A stretch of DNA of 35,488 nucleotides from a virus, in IMG/VR virus record IMGVR_UViG_3300020140_000003, positions 1 to 35,488 of that record; one strand, written 5' to 3'. Of the stretch, positions 7,878 through 13,666 are shown piece after piece (position 1 is the first letter of the stretch; every line of letters begins with the position of its first letter). The notes under the pieces are model-generated. The model did not search any database. It had not been told where the DNA came from and saw only the letters and a list, made by a program, of their open reading frames with translations. Position numbers and translations under genes: made by a program.

Positions 7878-8213
7878 TTAAGATTTCTCGTACTTGACCA
7901 TGGCTTGATTTATGTACCATTCGCTATATTCTGATTCGTAAGGAGAGCCATGAAGAACATATCCGCATTTAGAATTAAAAATAATCTGATCTGATAGTTT
8001 CTGAACGCTTTCATCAGTTAAAATTTTGTAATCAACAATCTTTCTTTCTCTCGTCGACGAATCAATAAATTCTTTATTCGCATTTTTAAGAACTTCGACC
8101 ATCCTTCCAATTTGCTTTTCTCTTTCAGAAAATTCATGTTTAACCATTTTATCAACAATTTCTTGAACTCTGATAATTGCCTCTTCGTTTGTTATAGGGG
8201 AAAATTGGTTCAT
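7878..8213 (-). CDS. DUF1737-like protein, copy 2 with N-terminal helical extension (111 aa)
   Basis: Residues about 55-110 repeat the framework of the next gene: RERKIVDYKILT, then a helix, a GYVLHGSP turn and QAMVKYEKS. The N-terminal ~50 residues add a charged helix with FSEREKQIGRMVEV. The shared FSER start of the neighbour may be a truncated remnant of the same extension. The glycine-tryptophan of typical DUF1737 proteins is replaced by G-Y, so this copy is more divergent. Function is unknown. Confidence 0.6.
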   Translation of the reverse strand: MNQFSPITNEEAIIRVQEIVDKMVKHEFSEREKQIGRMVEVLKNANKEFIDSSTRERKIVDYKILTDESVQKLSDQIIFNSKCGYVLHGSPYESEYSEWYINQAMVKYEKS

Positions 8214-8407
8214 TCTTTAATCTCCTCACAGTTTTCTTCGCAAACATCAATATCAAGATCGTTTCCGTCCATATCATATCCAGAAGTGTGATAATGTGGA
8301 TGATGATATCCTCTACAATACAATTCTTCACCTCTATTAATTTTTTCTGATTCGTTAAGATCAATATAGATTATTTCTTCCTCATATTTAACTCTTGTCA
8401 GAGGCAT
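8210..8407 (-). CDS. Hypothetical acidic protein with His/Cys cluster (65 aa)
   Basis: A 65-residue acidic protein whose ATG overlaps the upstream stop (TAATG) behind GAGGAGAC. It has a beta-like start (VKYEEEIIYIDL), a compact CRGYHHPHYH cluster at residues about 31-40, and a C-terminal CEENCEE. The histidine/cysteine density suggests metal binding, but this is inference. The family is not recognised. Confidence 0.55.
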   Translation of the reverse strand: MPLTRVKYEEEIIYIDLNESEKINRGEELYCRGYHHPHYHTSGYDMDGNDLDIDVCEENCEEIKE

Positions 8408-8646
8408 TATTTAGTCTCCTCTATTTCTTTGCCGCAATATGGGCAATACATATAGCTGTTATGCTTTATATCGCCCTCCATAGAATAAGACGCCTGAGTG
8501 CAGGACGTTAAGTAATACTTGTCATTTTCACAATCTTTCGTAGGTCTCAACTTACACGTTTCCTTAAAAATAGACTTTCTGTGAGATTTTCCATCAACAT
8601 ATCCCATCAGATAGGATGCTTTGTCTAAGTCCGTGTTATTCTCCAT
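8407..8646 (-). CDS. Zinc-ribbon protein (79 aa)
   Basis: A 79-residue protein ending in a zinc knuckle (YCPYCGKEIEE) with a second cysteine set further upstream (ETCKLRPTKDC). The layout resembles small phage zinc ribbons of the restriction-alleviation Lar type, ending in CPYCG. It overlaps the preceding gene by 11 nt in a recurring junction sequence. The C-terminal YC-YC-KEIEE also occurs in the next upstream gene, so the two are probably related. Confidence 0.6.
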   Translation of the reverse strand: MENNTDLDKASYLMGYVDGKSHRKSIFKETCKLRPTKDCENDKYYLTSCTQASYSMEGDIKHNSYMYCPYCGKEIEETK

Positions 8647-8941
8647 TTTTCACCTCTTCGATTTCCTTTGAGCAATATGTGCAGAATTTATATTGATTTG
8701 TTTCTATACTGCCACTCTCAAATACATGGTATTTATAACATTGTGTATTGTGAGTACTTTCGTCCCAACGTCCTTTATCTTCCCACTTGCAAGTTTCTTC
8801 AGATTCTTCAATCTTAGAAAATTCAGTATTTCCGCAAGCGCATTTAAAGTGATATACATTTTTACACTCTTTGCCAAATAAGATATTATCTTGACATTCA
8901 ATCATAAATTTACCGCAATTAGAGCATTTTTTAGTTTCCAT
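8636..8941 (-). CDS. Zinc-ribbon protein with paired CxxC sites (101 aa)
   Basis: A 101-residue protein with three cysteine pairs: CSNCG at residues 6-10, CACG at about 34-37 and CTYCSKEIEE near the end. The middle is W- and E-rich (CKWEDKGRW). The C-terminal knuckle matches that of the protein encoded at 8407. Probably a zinc-binding protein of the DUF/Lar kind; no nucleic-acid target can be named. It overlaps both neighbours by 11 nt. Confidence 0.6.
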   Translation of the reverse strand: METKKCSNCGKFMIECQDNILFGKECKNVYHFKCACGNTEFSKIEESEETCKWEDKGRWDESTHNTQCYKYHVFESGSIETNQYKFCTYCSKEIEEVKNGE

Positions 8942-9257
8942 TTTTACTCCTCATTGCGGAGTCTATTGCTTCTCTTAATGTTTTTTCTTCTGAAAGCGTG
9001 TCAGACTCACAGGAAATCTTAAACTTACAATAATCATCTTCTTCGAAAAACAAGCTTCCGTATGATGTATAGGCGGAAATTGTTATATGAGACCTCTCAA
9101 CAAAATCCAATCTTTCTGAGTCTGTTATTTCTTTATTGTTGATTTTACATGATTCGCAATTCTCTACATTAACGCATTTATCTTCATAGTCCCACTCACC
9201 ATTAAGAGGGTCTCCACATTCTTTGCAACATATAACTAATGAAAAATTAATCTCCAT
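8931..9257 (-). CDS. Zinc-knuckle plus ITD-RLDFVE domain protein (108 aa)
   Basis: The N-terminus carries a cysteine cluster (CCKECGDP, then CVNVENCESC). The C-terminal half is a domain with EITDSERLDFVERSH followed by TLREAIDSAMRSKNG. The same domain, with EITDTQRLSFVEKN and TLRELIDMAIRRKNG, ends the upstream gene's product, so a mobile C-terminal module is shared. Similar modules are found in small phage early proteins; their function is unknown. Confidence 0.6.
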   Translation of the reverse strand: MEINFSLVICCKECGDPLNGEWDYEDKCVNVENCESCKINNKEITDSERLDFVERSHITISAYTSYGSLFFEEDDYCKFKISCESDTLSEEKTLREAIDSAMRSKNGN

Positions 9258-9828
9258 TTTTCCTCCTGATTGCCATATCGATTAATTCTCTTAAAGTTTC
9301 TTCTCTTAATTCATTGAGTTCTAAAGAATCCCTTTGGGAATTATGTATTGCCCACAATCCATGCCTTTCAGACAAATCAAATTTGTTTTTCTCAACAAAA
9401 CTCAATCTTTGGGTGTCGGTGATTTCTTCTTTATGAAGTATTTCATCTATTGATTCCTTCTCCTTCTTTAGCTGCATTGAGTAGCAAATATTATTGTAAC
9501 AAGTCATAATCATTTGATTATCTTTTTTCAGTTTTTCTATTTCTTTTTTTATATTTTCAATCTCTTCATCTTTTTTACTATTTAAAATATGAAAATCTAT
9601 TCGACATGATGATTCATGTTTTAACTTAGCGTTTATTTCATCAAGCGCATCATAAATCCCTTTAAATTTAGCGTTATTTATGGTTTTTTGGCTATATGGC
9701 AATTGATTGTAATCATATTGACCGTCTTCAATTCCTTTTATTAATGAAGTTAGTCCAGGAATTTTTTCGAAATCACAATAACTTTTAATACATTTTATTG
9801 AGTTTAATATTAATTCTCTATCAAGCAT
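9247..9828 (-). CDS. Coiled-coil protein with C-terminal ITD-RLSFVE domain (193 aa)
   Basis: The start chosen is the ATG at 9828 (MLDRELILNS), behind GGGGATAGGAAAG and overlapping the previous stop; earlier in-frame ATGs lie inside the upstream gene. Residues about 85-145 form a strong coiled coil (KKDEEIENIKKEIEKLKK). The C-terminal ~55 residues repeat the domain of the downstream protein. It may be an oligomerising form of the same module. The family is otherwise unrecognised. Confidence 0.6.
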   Translation of the reverse strand: MLDRELILNSIKCIKSYCDFEKIPGLTSLIKGIEDGQYDYNQLPYSQKTINNAKFKGIYDALDEINAKLKHESSCRIDFHILNSKKDEEIENIKKEIEKLKKDNQMIMTCYNNICYSMQLKKEKESIDEILHKEEITDTQRLSFVEKNKFDLSERHGLWAIHNSQRDSLELNELREETLRELIDMAIRRKNGD

Positions 9829-9967
9829 CTTTCCTATCCCCTTCAATTTCAATGTCATAACAGCCAGATTCAATCTTTCTGACAATCCACCCCATGTAAG
9901 TTATTGGCGGAAAATCTCCTTGCGCGTAATATTTTATTTCGTCTAGGAGTAGTTTTTTGTCAAGCAT
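9821..9967 (-). CDS. Small MLDK-type early protein (48 aa)
   Basis: A 48-residue ORF starting MLDKKLLLDEI and ending at a TGA that overlaps the next start (ATGCTTGA). It has AAGGAGA-free but AT-rich upstream sequence with GAGG further back. The fold is not evident: a short helix, then beta segments (YMGWIVRKIESG, YDIEIEG). It shares its MLDK opening with two other genes in this operon. Function is unknown. Confidence 0.45.
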   Translation of the reverse strand: MLDKKLLLDEIKYYAQGDFPPITYMGWIVRKIESGCYDIEIEGDRKDA

Positions 9968-9972
9968 CTTTA

Positions 9973-10383
9973 TTAAATCTCCTCAAACGTCTTTTCTTTA
10001 AGGTTGATTCGGGTTATTTTTTTGATGCAATCAACAGCGAAATCAACTATAAAGAAATCGGATTGAGATGCAGTTTTTGCTTTAAGATATCCAGAAGAAA
10101 ATTTTTCTAAGAATACGGGATATATTTCTTTCCTATCATGATATTCAATAAGAATAAAATCACCATTATTAAGCTTACTAAAATCAGGGATTTTTTCTGG
10201 AATAGGGCGCCATTTTTTTATATTGCACGCATACCCATTGCCAGTATCCCACGCGATATGGTCTGACAATATTCGTAATTTTGCCTCTCTTTTTGAGAAC
10301 CCAAATTCAAAACTTAATATATCTACAAGTATGCCAGGTTTTGGTAATTGTTCTTCACAATTTATCCATCCTTCATCTTTCAT
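9973..10383 (-). CDS. DUF551-containing protein (136 aa)
   Basis: Residues 1-65 follow the DUF551 pattern: GWINCEEQLPKPG, beta strands, HIAWDTGNG, and IKKWRPIPEK (the conserved W-x-P-x-P end). The C-terminal half (NNGDFILIEYHD, then KKITRINLKEK) is a separate beta domain. DUF551 proteins are common phage early-operon products with no known activity. It overlaps the upstream stop by ATGA. Confidence 0.7.
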   Translation of the reverse strand: MKDEGWINCEEQLPKPGILVDILSFEFGFSKREAKLRILSDHIAWDTGNGYACNIKKWRPIPEKIPDFSKLNNGDFILIEYHDRKEIYPVFLEKFSSGYLKAKTASQSDFFIVDFAVDCIKKITRINLKEKTFEEI

Positions 10384-10667
10384 AGAATTTCCTCTTTAAT
10401 AATATTTTTCCAGTCAGGAAAAATTGATTTCAATAACTTAAATTCAGTTTTTGCAAACTGATCACAATCCGTTAGTTGAGCTCCATCTTGCAAAGTTATT
10501 TCTAAATCACATGTCAAGCCATCGCTCTCAATCATAATGTTTTTAACTGTTGATGATTCTACCGTGTCAACATCTGTAAGATAATATATTTCATCACCAA
10601 CAGCAAAGTTAGAACCTTTCATTTTCCCAATCTCCATTCTATCTAATTCTAAATTTTCATCTTTCAT
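10380..10667 (-). CDS. Hypothetical beta-rich protein (95 aa)
   Basis: The start at 10667 is chosen for its excellent AAGGAG site 8 bp upstream; an ATG-like start 45 bp earlier lacks this. Acidic, beta-rich residues 15-70 (FAVGDEIYYLTDVDT, LEITLQDG) resemble a small barrel; the C-terminal helix includes FPDWKNIIKEEIL. That FP-W--II/VIKK-I ending also closes the repressor at 14393 (FPHNWQDVIKKGIKEI), which may be convergent. Function is unknown. Confidence 0.55.
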   Translation of the reverse strand: MKDENLELDRMEIGKMKGSNFAVGDEIYYLTDVDTVESSTVKNIMIESDGLTCDLEITLQDGAQLTDCDQFAKTEFKLLKSIFPDWKNIIKEEIL

Positions 10668-10668
10668 A

Positions 10669-10830
10669 TCAAGACTCCTTGGCGTCAAACATCTTTGATT
10701 GCGTAATATCATAAAAAAGAGACATAAACCTACTTCTTGTCTGAATTAAAACGTCCAGAGCAGATAAATTTTCGCTCGGGATATCATAAATATCTCTCAT
10801 GCGAGTAACGACATCTTGTTTATCAAGCAT
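10669..10830 (-). CDS. Small MLDK-type early protein (53 aa)
   Basis: A 53-residue helical protein starting MLDKQDVVTRMRDIY, with the same ATGCTTGA start sequence as the genes at 9967 and 9828. Its end overlaps the ribosome site of the next gene (AAGGAGTCTTGA), so the two are probably translated together. No domain is recognised. Confidence 0.45.
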   Translation of the reverse strand: MLDKQDVVTRMRDIYDIPSENLSALDVLIQTRSRFMSLFYDITQSKMFDAKES

Positions 10831-10831
10831 T

Positions 10832-10924
10832 TCATAAAACTCCCTTATTCAACAAAACCGCAATAACACATATCGCGAAAACAAATCCCCAGATCAAAAT
10901 ATCTTCTAAAGTTTCACGACTCAT
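10832..10924 (-). CDS. 30-aa single-pass membrane peptide
   Basis: Starts at 10924 inside the end of the upstream gene (11-nt overlap) and encodes a 30-residue peptide. A short polar head (MSRETLED) precedes about 18 hydrophobic residues (ILIWGFVFAICVIAVLL) and a lysine tail. Very small phage membrane peptides often modulate host envelope proteins, but no function can be assigned. The reading frame is short, so confidence is limited. Confidence 0.4.
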   Translation of the reverse strand: MSRETLEDILIWGFVFAICVIAVLLNKGVL

Positions 10925-11219
10925 CATCTTCATCCCTAACTTTTTCTAAACATTCGTCAAAGACTTTTATCATTGACGGCAAGAGTTTTTCACTTAATCC
11001 TTTTGATACAGATGATATTTTTTGATGATATCTGAGGGCGATAAATCCCAGCAATTTAACATGAATCTTGCAAATTGAAATAATCGTCAATTCCAATCTA
11101 CCGTCGGCATCAAGCTTTGATTCGTTAAGCTTTAGTTCTGCAATAAAAAATTCACATACGGAATCAATTATTTCATTTGACAGGACATTTATTTTTTCAA
11201 AAGAATCTTCATTCTTCAT
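10914..11219 (-). CDS. Hypothetical protein downstream of csrA (101 aa)
   Basis: A 101-residue helical protein beginning [13 protein letters not shown] and ending in acidic KVRDEDDES. The middle has a hydrophobic helix ([19 protein letters not shown]) that could be buried or membrane-peripheral. It overlaps csrA by 11 nt and is surely co-translated with it. It is a candidate CsrA partner or antagonist by position only; there is no resemblance to FliW that I can see. Confidence 0.5.
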   Translation of the reverse strand: MKNEDSFEKINVLSNEIIDSVCEFFIAELKLNESKLDADGRLELTIISICKIHVKLLGFIALRYHQKISSVSKGLSEKLLPSMIKVFDECLEKVRDEDDES

Positions 11220-11397
11220 TTTTATTACTCCTTTCCTCTTGTTTTATTTTGTTGTATATCTCTTCTCGATGAACTGTAACGTTTGCGGGTGCATTAATTC
11301 CAATCCTTGCTTGATTTCCTCTGAGTCCTAAAATAATCACTTCTATATCTTCGCCGATAATAAGAACTTCACCGACACGTCTTGTTAAAATAAGCAT
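11209..11397 (-). CDS. csrA: CsrA/RsmA-family RNA-binding translational regulator
   Basis: A 62-residue homologue of the carbon storage regulator. The N-terminal strand [10 protein letters not shown], the [11 protein letters not shown] core and the VHREEIY motif align without gaps to Escherichia coli CsrA. The RNA-contacting residues L4, R6 and R44 are all kept, and the C-terminal tail is lysine/glutamate-rich. CsrA dimers bind GGA motifs in mRNA leaders, usually blocking ribosomes. A phage copy could redirect host carbon, motility or virulence programmes, or control phage mRNAs. Its own leader contains three closely spaced GGA motifs. It lies just downstream of a tRNA-like RNA and overlaps the next gene by 11 nt. 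Confidence 0.95.
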   Translation of the reverse strand: MLILTRRVGEVLIIGEDIEVIILGLRGNQARIGINAPANVTVHREEIYNKIKQEERSNKNEE

Positions 11398-11398
11398 A

Positions 11399-11413
11399 TC
11401 CTCTTTCCTTTCC
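11399..11413 (-). promoter_or_regulatory. GGA-rich csrA leader overlapping its ribosome site
   Basis: On the minus strand the 16 nt before the csrA ATG read AGGAAAGGAAAGAGGAT, with GGA motifs at 11413-11411, 11408-11406 and 11401-11399. GGA is the CsrA recognition core, and in E. coli csrA such sites around the ribosome site mediate autorepression. Purine-rich ribosome sites contain GGA by chance too, so autoregulation is inference. Confidence 0.45.
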
Positions 11414-11445
11414 TAAAAAATTAATTAAAAAATAAAATACTTTTG

Positions 11446-11601
11446 TGGTGAATCACGCCAGGAGTCGAACCTGGTTGCATCATATCCGATCGGCTCAAAA
11501 GACCTTAAACTAACATACGATTTAGTTCGCTGGGATAACAGCATTCATCTTAAATGAGCGTCTGCACGTTACTGAGATTCGCCGTGATCTCCCCGTGATT
11601 C
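11446..11601 (-). ncRNA. 156-nt tRNA-like RNA with encoded ACCA end
   Basis: Minus-strand RNA from 11601 to 11446. A perfect 8-bp terminal stem (GAATCACG, 11601-11594; CGTGATTC, 11457-11450) is followed by A-CCA. A canonical T arm adjoins it: CCAGG-TTCGACT-CCTGG (11474-11458). A D-arm-like hairpin GAGAT/ATCTC with loop CACGGCGA lies at 11591-11574. The ~97 nt between the D-like and T arms is far too long for a normal anticodon and variable region and holds further hairpins (TCAT/ATGA around 11557-11545; AACTAA/TTAGTT at 11527-11508). The 8+5 acceptor/T stack is like bacterial selenocysteine tRNA, but the length is not. Too short for tmRNA, and there is no AlaRS G-U pair. Probably a novel or expanded tRNA-like RNA. 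Confidence 0.6.
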
Positions 11602-11610
11602 ATAATTGGA

Positions 11611-11667
11611 GCGCCCCTATATTATTTCATCGGCACAAGGTTTCCCTTAAGCTTAATTTAGGGGCGC
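11611..11667 (-). other. Structured leader hairpin upstream of the tRNA-like RNA
   Basis: Perfect 9-bp inverted repeat GCGCCCCTA (11611-11619) and TAGGGGCGC (11659-11667). On the minus strand the enclosed sequence also holds AAGG-GAAA-CCTT, a stem with a GNRA tetraloop. It lies between the Gp157-like gene and the tRNA-like RNA, so it may form one transcript domain with it or mark a processing site. On the plus strand a T-rich run follows, so a weak terminator of antisense transcription is the alternative. The same 8-bp stem recurs at 30528-30550. Confidence 0.45.
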
Positions 11668-11673
11668 ATTTAT

Positions 11674-12171
11674 TTATTTTAGAGTTATTGTTAAAGACTT
11701 GGTTTCTTCAAGATAAGCGCCAGGTATTATTAAACCATTTTTTAAGTCACTCTTTAGAGCAGCATCATCAATTTTTGTTACTATTTCAGTTTTTATATAA
11801 GAAGATGGAAGGCTCATTTCATCCTCTTTTATTAGTTTTGGCATAGAGTTCTTTATTGTTATATCAAAAAGAGGGCATTTTATTGATTTTAAATTCATTA
11901 TTATCATGTTTTGTTTTATGTATTCTCTAAAAAAATCAATTTCTTTCTTTCTCTTTGTGATTCTTTCCGTGACATTTTTCTTGTGATTTTCAAGTTCTTC
12001 AAGATCAGAATTTATATTATTAATATAACAAACAACATTTTTCGCTTTTTCTTCAAAAGTTTTTGCGATAGGGTTAAGGGTGTCTTCAATAGTCTGTATA
12101 TCAAATCCATCTTCACTTAACTTTTGGAATAATTCGCAATACTCATTTGTTAATTCATATAAAGCAGTCAT
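11674..12171 (-). CDS. Gp157-like (Siphovirus Gp157 family) protein
   Basis: A 165-residue protein matching the phage Gp157 family: MTALYELTNEY start, a helix ending in EDTLNPI, a long coiled coil (about residues 40-95, LEELENHKKNVTERI), then a beta end with SLPSSYIKTEI, ALKSDLKNG and IPGAYLEE. The start at 12171 follows GAGGATAAATAAA. Family members accompany single-strand annealing recombinases in phage early operons, as here directly after bet. Their exact biochemical role is not established; an accessory DNA-recombination role is inferred. Confidence 0.85.
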   Translation of the reverse strand: MTALYELTNEYCELFQKLSEDGFDIQTIEDTLNPIAKTFEEKAKNVVCYINNINSDLEELENHKKNVTERITKRKKEIDFFREYIKQNMIIMNLKSIKCPLFDITIKNSMPKLIKEDEMSLPSSYIKTEIVTKIDDAALKSDLKNGLIIPGAYLEETKSLTITLK

Positions 12172-12172
12172 T

Positions 12173-12979
12173 TTATTTATCCTCACATATATTTTCTTTG
12201 ATTCTGTCTTTTATTTGCGTAAAAGTTGTTTCAATTTCTTTGTTTTTTGTTGACTTTGCATATCCAATTGCCGAAAGATAGTTTTTCTTCAATTCATCCA
12301 TAGTCTTGGAGTTCTCTATAAGCTCCAAATGAATATTTATTGTTTTTGATTGATCAATTATCAAGTCTTTTTCTCTAATTTCTGCGTTTAATTTTGACTG
12401 TTCATCGTTATCAGATTGATTCATCTCTTCTTCTGTATGCAATCCCGACATTTCGCACGGGAATGCTTTTCTCAAAGATAGAGACTCCGCGCATTTTGCG
12501 AGCATAACATCTGGCATTGTCTTCCATAGTCCAGACAATTCACCATTATACTTTTGCGCGTATGAATCCAGTCTTGCCACAGATACGACGGGGCTAGAAA
12601 AGTCTTTCCTATACACGCCAACCTTAGCGGCTATAGGCGATGATTTTTTAGTCCACACGTCAACCCAAACGCCATCGTCTCCGCACCACATCGCTTCTGA
12701 TTGACCGGCGTATTTCCCTGTTCTTTCTGCAATAAGCCTAAGACCATCCACAGAAGTTTGATGCGTGAATTTCTCAGAGTATGAGCCGTCTTTGTTTTTT
12801 GACCTTCTTTTTATTGCATATATCTGCTTAGAAAAAGGGTCAAGACCTGTCCTCTTGCATTGAGTCATAAACAATGCAAGCTCATCATCTGTTGCACCTT
12901 CGCAAATTGTTCTTTTTATCAAGTCAACCTGATCTTTTGTAAATATCTGTGCGTTTTTTTGGACTAATTCAACGCTCAT
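12173..12979 (-). CDS. bet: Bet/RecT-family single-strand annealing recombinase
   Basis: A 268-residue protein of the lambda Bet-like RecT family. Diagnostic stretches are [47 protein letters not shown] and the lysine/tryptophan region before [20 protein letters not shown]. It anneals complementary single strands during phage recombination and replication. The C-terminal ~75 residues are a charged helical extension with no family match. The start at 12979 has GGGAGA 8 bp upstream and lies 1 bp after the previous stop. No Exo/YqaJ-type exonuclease partner was found in the genome; Gp157-like protein is encoded immediately downstream. Confidence 0.92.
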   Translation of the reverse strand: MSVELVQKNAQIFTKDQVDLIKRTICEGATDDELALFMTQCKRTGLDPFSKQIYAIKRRSKNKDGSYSEKFTHQTSVDGLRLIAERTGKYAGQSEAMWCGDDGVWVDVWTKKSSPIAAKVGVYRKDFSSPVVSVARLDSYAQKYNGELSGLWKTMPDVMLAKCAESLSLRKAFPCEMSGLHTEEEMNQSDNDEQSKLNAEIREKDLIIDQSKTINIHLELIENSKTMDELKKNYLSAIGYAKSTKNKEIETTFTQIKDRIKENICEDK

Positions 12980-12980
12980 T

Positions 12981-13166
12981 CTATTTTCTCCCATTTGTTT
13001 TAAGTATATGCAACGCAGCTTCTAATTTATCTTGTCGCTCATCGTCGATTGCTCTTCTGAAAAAAATATTATTTAACTCTTCAACAACGAATTTTCTTTT
13101 AAGGTCAATATGAGGAAAAATATCTGTTCTTTCCTGGGGGGTTACATAATCTCTCATGGCGCTCAT
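12981..13166 (-). CDS. Hypothetical protein upstream of bet (61 aa)
   Basis: A 61-residue charged protein with GGAGA before the ATG at 13166. It is mostly helical ([32 protein letters not shown]). Its stop abuts the bet start, so it belongs to the recombination sub-operon. The family is not recognised. Confidence 0.55.
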   Translation of the reverse strand: MSAMRDYVTPQERTDIFPHIDLKRKFVVEELNNIFFRRAIDDERQDKLEAALHILKTNGRK

Positions 13167-13177
13167 TTTTAAATCTC

Positions 13178-13384
13178 CTATTTAAAAGTAATTACAGAAT
13201 CCAGAATTTGATCTATTGTGTCGTAGGTGAGTGCTTGCTCGTCTCCAAAATCAATCATTGTGCAAGATTCTGAAATTGTTTCGGATTTTTTCATCTCAAT
13301 AATGGAATTAACTTTTGAAAGATTTACCAATGATTTTGATGTTCCACCATTCTTTGCAATTAAATTTACTTTTGCGAATTTCAT
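13178..13384 (-). CDS. Hypothetical beta-rich protein (68 aa)
   Basis: A 68-residue protein with a strong GGGAG site before MKFAKVNLIAKNGG. Pattern: a beta strand, a short polar loop, VNLSKVNSIIEM, then FGDEQALTYDTID and a final strand. It looks like a small compact beta fold. It is the first protein gene after the structured RNA at 13416-13664. Function is unknown. Confidence 0.55.
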   Translation of the reverse strand: MKFAKVNLIAKNGGTSKSLVNLSKVNSIIEMKKSETISESCTMIDFGDEQALTYDTIDQILDSVITFK

Positions 13385-13415
13385 TTCAACTCCCTATAAA
13401 TAATAAAAATTTGGC

Positions 13416-13664
13416 GGAAACGATCAATGATTACTATAATGTGCGTTATAATGAGTCACCGCATCATCAATCGTTTCCATAAAATACCGGTTTTATGCTC
13501 GCCTACCGGTAAAGACGTTAAAAAGGCATCACCCAGAAGCCTTTGCATTATTTGCCAGTTTTCGCGGAACCATACTGGCAAATGGTGCCTAGCCAACCCG
13601 CTACGGTTTCTATATAGCACTACCGATAAAGTGCTTTACAGGGCATTTTATAGCCCACATATCG
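13416..13664 (-). ncRNA. Structured RNA region, C4-antisense/ash-like
   Basis: A 282-bp gap between genes (13385-13666) is packed with inverted repeats: 16-bp arms at 13416-13431 and 13463-13478 (two wobble pairs), AAAGGC/GCCTTT at 13522-13544, a perfect 10-bp ATTTGCCAGT/ACTGGCAAAT at 13550-13583, AGCACT/AGTGCT at 13616-13635, and GGGC/GCCC at 13641-13656. Translated on the minus strand, one stop-riddled frame contains SMVPRK, then ASG-stop-CLFNVFTG, resembling the SMV...SGWPVFVVTG of phage Ash/Icd proteins, the region that in P1, P4 and N15 encodes the C4/CI antisense immunity RNA. The RNA assignment and strand are inferred. A leftover 18-codon frame (13480-13424) lacks a ribosome site. Confidence 0.45.
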
Positions 13665-13666
13665 AT

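Noticed and set aside
9904-10110. Plus-strand frame antisense to the MLDK gene and DUF551 gene
   Set aside because: No ribosome site and fully covered by two better-supported minus-strand genes.
11446-11601. Ordinary tRNA or tmRNA
   Set aside because: Too long for a tRNA with no plausible anticodon arm in the right place, and too short for a tmRNA with no tag frame or AlaRS identity pair. Kept as tRNA-like.
13416-13664. CRISPR array or CsrB-type CsrA sponge
   Set aside because: No regular repeat-spacer pattern; only one hairpin loop carries GGA on one strand, far fewer than in CsrB-like RNAs.
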